The notes beneath the pieces were generated by a model that saw only the letters and a program-made list of their open reading frames with translations, did no database searches and had not been told where the DNA came from. Position numbers and translations under genes: made by a program. From assembly GCF_011039175.1 (NCBI RefSeq), contig NZ_JAAKEN010000001.1:310001-374000 (forward strand): DNA of 64,000 nt, read 5' to 3'. This DNA comes from Slackia sp. ZJ119 (GTDB taxonomy: Bacteria; Actinomycetota; Coriobacteriia; Coriobacteriales; Eggerthellaceae). Positions 59,323 through 64,000 of this stretch are shown here, piece after piece (within the stretch, counting starts at the first letter, position 1; each line of letters starts with the position of its first letter).

Positions 59323-59392
59323 CAGGGAAACGCTGATCGAATATGACCTGCAAAGTCAGGGTTGATGAAATCGATCAGCATTCCCCTGGGAC
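59323..59392. repeat. Dispersed intergenic palindrome, compact copy
   Basis: CCAGGGAAACGCTGATCGA and TCGATCAGCATTCCCCTGG face each other with 17 of 19 bases paired and about a 28-base middle. The right arm ends about 25 bases before the permease start. It is the most regular copy of the family. Confidence 0.7.
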
Positions 59393-59416
59393 ATTTCGCC
59401 TCTTTCAAGGAGACCT

Positions 59417-60070
59417 ATGGAATTCTCAACCATGATGAACCTGCTGATGTCGGGTTTGTTCTTTACGGCGCAGATCTTCTTCACGACGCTCATCGGCGCG
59501 TTGCCGCTCGGCGTGGTGGTGGCGCTTGCCCGCATGAGCTCGTGCAAGCCGCTCGCGCTGGTCACGCGCTTCTACATTTCCGTCATGCGCGGCACGCCGC
59601 TCATGCTGCAGCTCATGGCGCTCATGTTCGGGCCGTACTACCTGCTGGGGCTGAACATGGGCAACGACTGGAAGTACATCGCGTGCTCGGTCGGCTTCAT
59701 TTTGAACTACGCGGCCTACTTCGCCGAGATCTACCGCAGCGGCATCCAGTCCATTCCGCGCGGGCAGTACGAGGCGGCCGAAGTGCTGGGCTACTCGCGC
59801 GGCCAGACGTTCATGAAGATCGTGCTGCCGCAGGTCGTCAAGCGCATTTTGCCGGCGATGTCCAACGAGATCATCACGCTGGTGAAAGACACGTCGCTTG
59901 CGTTCGTGCTGGGCATCATGGAGATGTTCAGCCAGGCGAAGGCGCTGGCGGCGTCGCAGGTGTCCATGGTGCCTTACGTCATCGCGGGCGCCATCTACTG
60001 GGTGCTCAACCTGGTGATCGAGGTCGTTTTGACGCGCATCGAAAAGCGGCTGAACTACTACCACGACTAG
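59417..60070 (+). CDS. Polar amino-acid ABC transporter permease (HisM/GlnP family)
   Basis: The 217-residue inner-membrane protein has about five helices. The family words FYISVMRGTPLMLQL near the start and the EAA loop GQYEAAEVLGYSRGQTFMKIVLPQVVKRILP contact the ATPase. It forms the channel, probably as a homodimer since only one permease gene is present. CAAGGAGAC lies before the ATG. Confidence 0.94.
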   Translation: MEFSTMMNLLMSGLFFTAQIFFTTLIGALPLGVVVALARMSSCKPLALVTRFYISVMRGTPLMLQLMALMFGPYYLLGLNMGNDWKYIACSVGFILNYAAYFAEIYRSGIQSIPRGQYEAAEVLGYSRGQTFMKIVLPQVVKRILPAMSNEIITLVKDTSLAFVLGIMEMFSQAKALAASQVSMVPYVIAGAIYWVLNLVIEVVLTRIEKRLNYYHD

Positions 60071-60174
60071 CTTGAAAAGGCGGCGCGACGACGCAGCGAC
60101 GCCTGCGCCGCGACTGTTGCCGCAGGCGCCGCGCCTGCGGCGGCCGTACGTATGACCTGCGGAAAGGAACCGCT

Positions 60175-60957
60175 ATGACGACTGACAACGTGCACGAGAA
60201 GGCCCTCGTCAGGCTTGACCACGCGCGCAAGAGCTTCGGCGACAACGAGGTGTTGAAGGACATCTCGCTTTCCGTGCATCCGGGCGAGGTGGTGGCGATC
60301 ATTGGGCCGTCGGGCGGCGGGAAGTCGACGCTGCTGCGCTGCTGCACGCTGCTCGAGCGGCTGGACGGCGGCACGCTGGCCTTCGACGACTTGGTGGTGG
60401 CCTCCGACGAAGGCGGGCGGGCGAAGTACGGGTCCGCAAGCGTGCTGAAAGAGGCAAAATCGCGCTTTGGCCTGGTGTTTCAGAACTTCAACCTTTTTCC
60501 GCACTATACGGTGATGAAAAACATCACCGATGCGCCTTTGCACGTGCAGAAGCGCGGGAAAGAGGAAGTGTTCGCCGAGGCGCGGGCGCTGCTGGCGAAA
60601 ATGGGGCTGGAGGGCAAAGAGGGCATGGTTCCCTGCGAGCTGTCCGGCGGGCAGCAGCAGCGCGTGGCCATCGCGCGGGCGCTGGCGCTCAACCCCGACG
60701 TGCTGTTTTTCGACGAGCCGACAAGTGCGCTTGATCCGGAGCTGACCAAAGAAGTGTTGAAGGTCATCCGCGAGTTGGCGGCCGAGCGCATGACCATGGT
60801 GATCGTGACGCACGAGATGAGCTTTGCCCGCGACGTGGCCGACCACATCATTTTCATGGACGGCGGCGTCATCGTGGAAGAGGGCCCTGCGTCCGAGGTC
60901 ATCAACCACCCGCAGCACAACCGCACGCGGGCCTTCCTGAACAACTACGAGAACTAG
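60175..60957 (+). CDS. Polar amino-acid ABC transporter ATPase (GlnQ/HisP family)
   Basis: The 260-residue ATPase has Walker [11 protein letters not shown]-loop [17 protein letters not shown], signature [15 protein letters not shown], Walker [15 protein letters not shown] and H-loop VTHEMSFA. It energises the permease at 59417. The 104-base gap holds only GC-rich sequence. GGAAAGGAACC precedes the ATG. A terminator follows at 61014. Confidence 0.95.
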   Translation: MTTDNVHEKALVRLDHARKSFGDNEVLKDISLSVHPGEVVAIIGPSGGGKSTLLRCCTLLERLDGGTLAFDDLVVASDEGGRAKYGSASVLKEAKSRFGLVFQNFNLFPHYTVMKNITDAPLHVQKRGKEEVFAEARALLAKMGLEGKEGMVPCELSGGQQQRVAIARALALNPDVLFFDEPTSALDPELTKEVLKVIRELAAERMTMVIVTHEMSFARDVADHIIFMDGGVIVEEGPASEVINHPQHNRTRAFLNNYEN

Positions 60958-61013
60958 TCAGACGGGAACTGGTCAGAGTTATCCTAGGCAAACATCGACC
61001 GGCGCAGGCGAAG

Positions 61014-61046
61014 GGCCGCCCTCGCAATGGGGCGGCCGATGTTTTG
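61014..61046 (+). terminator. Terminator of the amino-acid transporter operon
   Basis: GGCCGCCC-TCGCAATG-GGGCGGCC is a perfect 8-bp stem. An outer arm AACATCG / CGATGTT (60991-60997, 61037-61043) is followed by TTTTGG. Confidence 0.6.
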
Positions 61047-61345
61047 GTGCCAAAATCGCAGGTTGTGGCAGCGCTTGGCGACGGGGTTCGGATTTTGGTG
61101 CAGTTTTACAGGCTGTGGCAGCGTTTGACAACGGAATCCTCATTTCTGTGCAGTTATGCAGGCTGTGGCAGCGATTTCGGCCTTTTCAACCCGATTGCTT
61201 CCTTGCAAAAAGGCATTGCCTTTAGAAACCCCAGGTCAGAAGTGGGCGGCATGTTCCGCTGTCGGCGAAGCGCTGCCACAGGCTGCATAACTGCACAAAA
61301 TTCCCCCTCTCGTTGTCAAACGCTGCCACAGCCTGCGTTTTTGGC
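61047..61345. repeat. Diverged relative of the 383-bp palindromic element
   Basis: Three forward copies of the CAGGCTGTGGCAGCGTTTGA motif (about 61050, 61093, 61150) face two inverted copies (about 61270 and 61315). The shared CCAGGTCAGAAG word lies between them. The leading 14-bp hairpin and outer parts of the 20.6/30.5 kb copies are missing. Confidence 0.75.
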
Positions 61346-61540
61346 AGGTCGGACGGCGAGAAAGGCACTTCTACGGCAGGCCGAACACTGCGGAAGGCGC
61401 TTCCACGACAGGCCTGGCGCCACGAAAGGCACTCCTGCGACAGGCCGAGCACCACGAAAGGCGCTCCTGCGGCAGGCCGGGCACTGCGGAAGGCGTTTTC
61501 GCGACGGACCGTGCGCCGCAACAAGGCACATCTGCGGCAG
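61342..61540. repeat. 32-bp direct tandem repeat array
   Basis: Five adjacent units of 32 bases start at 61363 (AGGCACTTCTACGGCAGGCC type), with partial units at both ends. Units differ at several positions. There are no spacers, so this is not a CRISPR array. The rest up to the helicase start shows no gene. Confidence 0.75.
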
Positions 61541-61634
61541 AAGCGCCGCGCGGCGTCTTCCCCCGGTCCTCGTTCTGCTCCTTCCGCCCGGGGATCTTTC
61601 GCGCCGACGGTGCGCCGCCGTCGTCGTGCCACGC

Positions 61635-61640
61635 TACAAT
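61635..61640 (+). promoter_or_regulatory. -10 element of the helicase gene
   Basis: TACAAT (CGCTACAAT) lies 38 bases before the GTG start; no -35 recognised. Confidence 0.45.
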
Positions 61641-61677
61641 GTTTCGACCAGACAAAACTCATCGGAAGGCGGCGCGT

Positions 61678-64000
61678 GTGGACGAAAACGAGCAGAACGT
61701 GGATGCTGGCGAAGCCGAAGCCCCAGGCGGCATCGACCCGTTCGAGCCGGGGTCGCTTGCGTGGCGGCTCCCCTGGGCGGAAACGGGCGAGGGCGACCTG
61801 CTGAGCCCGTCCGACGCGCTCGAGGTGTTTCTGGAATGGGTGGACGACCGCGGCGTTGCGCCCTGGGCGCACCAAGAAGACGCGCTGATGGACCTGGCCG
61901 TGGGCGATTCGGTCGTTTTAGGGACGCCGACCGGGTCGGGCAAGTCGCTCGTGGCGCAGGGACTGTGCTTCATGGCGGTGGCCACCGGGCGTCGGGCGTA
62001 TTACACCGCGCCGATAAAAGCGCTGGTCAGCGAGAAGTTCTTCGACATGGTGGACATCTTGGGGCGCGACAACGTGGGCATGATCACCGGAGACGTGGCC
62101 CTGAACACCGATGCGCCCGTCATCTGCTGCACGGCGGAAATCCTTGCGAACTTGGCTTTGCGCGAAGGCGACAAGGCCGATGTGGGATGTGTGGTCATGG
62201 ACGAGTTCCACTACTTCGGCGATCCTCAGCGCGGCTGGGCGTGGCAAGTGCCGCTCATCGAGCTGCCGCAGTCGCAGTTTCTGCTGATGAGCGCCACGTT
62301 GGGCGACACCTCCGCCATTGCCGCCGCCCTGGAAGAGCGGACCGGCCGCGCGGTTGACCTGGTCGACCAGGCCGAGCGCCCCGTGCCGCTTGCCTACGAG
62401 TACTCGCTCGACTCGCTCGAGGCCACCGTCGAGCTGGCCATGCGCAACGGAAACTCCCCCCTCTACCTGGTGCATTTCTCGCAGGACGCCGCGCTGGCCT
62501 CGGCGCAGAACCTTGCCAGCTACGGCGTGACCACCAAGGCGCAGCGCGAGGCCATCAAAGACGCGGTCCGCGGCGCCCGCTTCACCACGGCGTTCGGCAA
62601 AATCCTCCAGCGCCTGCTGGCGTGCGGCATCGGCGTCCACCACGCGGGCATGCTGCCGCGTTATCGCCTGCTCGTCGAAAAGCTGGCGCAGCGGGGGCTT
62701 TTGCCGGTCATCTGCGGCACGGACACGCTCGGCGTCGGCATCAACGTGCCCATCCACACCGTGGTGCTGACGGCGCTTTCAAAATACGACGGCACGAAGA
62801 CCCGCCGGCTGCGGGCCCGCGAGTTCCACCAGATAGCGGGCCGGGCGGGGCGGTCCGGCTTTGACACGGAAGGCCTGGTCATCGCCGAGGCGCCCGAGCA
62901 CGACAGAGAAAACGCCAAGCTGGTCGCCAAGGCTGGCGGCGATCCGAAAAAGCTGCGGAAGCTCAAGAAGAAGCAGCCGCCCGAAGGCTTTGTCGGGTGG
63001 AACGAAGACGTGTTCAAGCGCCTTGTCGAGCAGCCGCCCGAAACGCTGAAGCCCCACATGCGCATCACGAACGCGATGGTGCTGTCGCTCGTGGAGCGCG
63101 GGGGCGACGCGAAGGCGCACGTGGCGGAGCTCATCGAGCGGTCGGCGCAGTCCGACGAACAGAAAGCGGCGCTCGTCGCCCGAGCCGACGAGATCTTCGC
63201 GACGCTCATCGACGGCGGCGTCGTGGTCGAAGGCACCGACGACGAGGGGCGCCCGACCTACACGCTGACGGTGGAGCTGCCCGACGACTTCGCGATGGAC
63301 CAGCCGCTCGCGCCGTTTCTGCTGGCGGCGCTCGATTTATTCTCGTTCGAGGATGAAACGTACGCGCTCGACGTGATTTCCCTGGTGGAGGCCACGTTGG
63401 AGAATCCGCGCCAAGTGCTGCGAGCTCAGGAGCGCCAGGCCCGCGAACGTGCGGTGGTCGAAATGAAGGCCGACGGCATCGACTACGAAGAGCGCATGGA
63501 ACGCCTGGCCGACGTGACGTATCCTCGCCCGCTCGAAGACGAGCTCGGCGCCGCCTTCCGCGAGTATTGCAAGGCCGTGCCGTGGGCGGCTGACTACCAG
63601 CTGGAGCCGAAGTCGGTGTTGCGCGACATGATCGAGACGGCGAGCGACTTCAAAACGTACGTCAACCGCTACAACATCGCCCGTTCGGAAGGGACGCTTT
63701 TGCGCTACCTGTCCGATGCGTACCGGGTGCTGGACAAGACGATCCCCATCGACCGGCGCGACGAGCAGCTGTGGGACTGCATAGCGTGGCTCGGCCTGCT
63801 CGTGCGCACGACGGACTCCAGCTTGGTGGACGAGTGGCAGGGCGCAGGCGCATTGCTGGACGTCGACGCAGCGCCGCCTTCTGCGGACGGGTCGGTGGTG
63901 GCCGACCGCCGCGCGATGCGCGTGCTCGTGCGCAACGCGCTGTTTGCCCGTGTGCGGCTGGCGGCGATGGACAAGGCCGCTGACCTGGGACGCATCGACG
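61678..64000 (+). CDS. Ski2-like DEAD/DEAH-box helicase (N-terminal part, runs off the window)
   Basis: The frame is open from GTG 61678 to the window end (at least 774 residues). Superfamily 2 motifs are visible: motif I GTPTGSGKS, motif II MDEFHYFGD (DEFH), motif III LMSATLGDTS, and motif VI HQIAGRAGRSG. The word GVHHAGMLPRYR is typical of Ski2/Mtr4-type helicases. The C-terminal part resembles the actinobacterial group with a DUF3516-like domain. It probably unwinds RNA in decay or ribosome processing. GGAAGG precedes the start. It was identified by direct translation because no stop codon lies in the window. Confidence 0.9.
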   Translation, partial: MDENEQNVDAGEAEAPGGIDPFEPGSLAWRLPWAETGEGDLLSPSDALEVFLEWVDDRGVAPWAHQEDALMDLAVGDSVVLGTPTGSGKSLVAQGLCFMAVATGRRAYYTAPIKALVSEKFFDMVDILGRDNVGMITGDVALNTDAPVICCTAEILANLALREGDKADVGCVVMDEFHYFGDPQRGWAWQVPLIELPQSQFLLMSATLGDTSAIAAALEERTGRAVDLVDQAERPVPLAYEYSLDSLEATVELAMRNGNSPLYLVHFSQDAALASAQNLASYGVTTKAQREAIKDAVRGARFTTAFGKILQRLLACGIGVHHAGMLPRYRLLVEKLAQRGLLPVICGTDTLGVGINVPIHTVVLTALSKYDGTKTRRLRAREFHQIAGRAGRSGFDTEGLVIAEAPEHDRENAKLVAKAGGDPKKLRKLKKKQPPEGFVGWNEDVFKRLVEQPPETLKPHMRITNAMVLSLVERGGDAKAHVAELIERSAQSDEQKAALVARADEIFATLIDGGVVVEGTDDEGRPTYTLTVELPDDFAMDQPLAPFLLAALDLFSFEDETYALDVISLVEATLENPRQVLRAQERQARERAVVEMKADGIDYEERMERLADVTYPRPLEDELGAAFREYCKAVPWAADYQLEPKSVLRDMIETASDFKTYVNRYNIARSEGTLLRYLSDAYRVLDKTIPIDRRDEQLWDCIAWLGLLVRTTDSSLVDEWQGAGALLDVDAAPPSADGSVVADRRAMRVLVRNALFARVRLAAMDKAADLGRID

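Noticed and set aside
61342-61540. CRISPR array
   Set aside because: Units are 32 bases and directly adjacent with no spacers, repeats diverge from each other, and no cas gene is nearby.

Overview
The window is a 64 kb piece of a GC-rich actinobacterial chromosome. The best guess is class Coriobacteriia, family Eggerthellaceae (gut anaerobes). Reasons are the high GC content, an actinobacterial-looking gene set, a DMSO-reductase-family molybdoenzyme locus of the kind these anaerobes carry in numbers, large surface proteins ending in glucan-binding-type repeats, and many extended -10 promoters of the form TGCTAYAAT. The genus cannot be named from sequence alone.

Layout. 1-6.6 kb: arginine biosynthesis (argJ tail, argB, argD, argR, argG, argH), with a likely ArgR operator before argR. 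6.7-15.6 kb: housekeeping genes (class A penicillin-binding protein, small lipoprotein, U32 protein, TyrRS, Na/Pi cotransporter with a PhoU-like tail). 15.7-16.3 kb: a YafQ/DinJ-type toxin-antitoxin pair on the minus strand. 17.1-20.6 kb: a large secreted surface protein. 21.3-30.4 kb: a probable redox operon made of a PucR-type regulator, NuoE-like and NuoF-like diaphorase subunits, a cytoplasmic molybdopterin oxidoreductase with its iron-sulfur subunit, a Zn alcohol dehydrogenase and a TorD-like chaperone. 31.1-31.6 kb: tRNA-Gly(CCC) whose 3' end is repeated in tandem. 31.8 kb: a MOSC protein. 32.5-38.2 kb: phosphate uptake and sensing (pstSCAB plus a two-component system). 38.2-43.6 kb: accessory genes (acetyltransferases, hydrolase, ferredoxin-tailed aldo/keto reductase, TetR regulator). 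43.8-49.1 kb: MerR regulator, CPBP membrane protease, inosine/uracil DNA glycosylase and ROK protein, interspersed with AT-rich inverted-terminus repeats. 49.6-53.9 kb: a second large surface protein, out of frame at a run of nine G. 54.8-56.2 kb: a CcdA-TlpA fusion. 58.4-61.0 kb: a polar amino-acid ABC transporter. 61.7-64.0 kb: the start of a Ski2-like helicase that runs off the window.

Functional links. Phosphate genes are spread over two loci. Very similar 11-bp-period direct repeats lie upstream of the Na/Pi cotransporter and of the response regulator, and suggest one Pho regulon. The molybdoenzyme, its chaperone, NuoEF-like subunits and the MOSC gene suggest an NADH-linked, substrate-induced reductive or transhydroxylating activity whose substrate cannot be read from the sequence.

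The most notable non-genic content is repeats. There is a 255-bp AT-rich element with inverted ends (four copies, each upstream of a gene). There is a 383-bp element duplicated at 20.6 and 30.5 kb with a diverged relative at 61.0 kb. There is an identical 84-bp repeat at 16.4 and 30.9 kb, a palindromic intergenic family built on GGGAAACGCTGATCAAGGCC, tandem copies of a tRNA 3' end, and low-complexity arrays.
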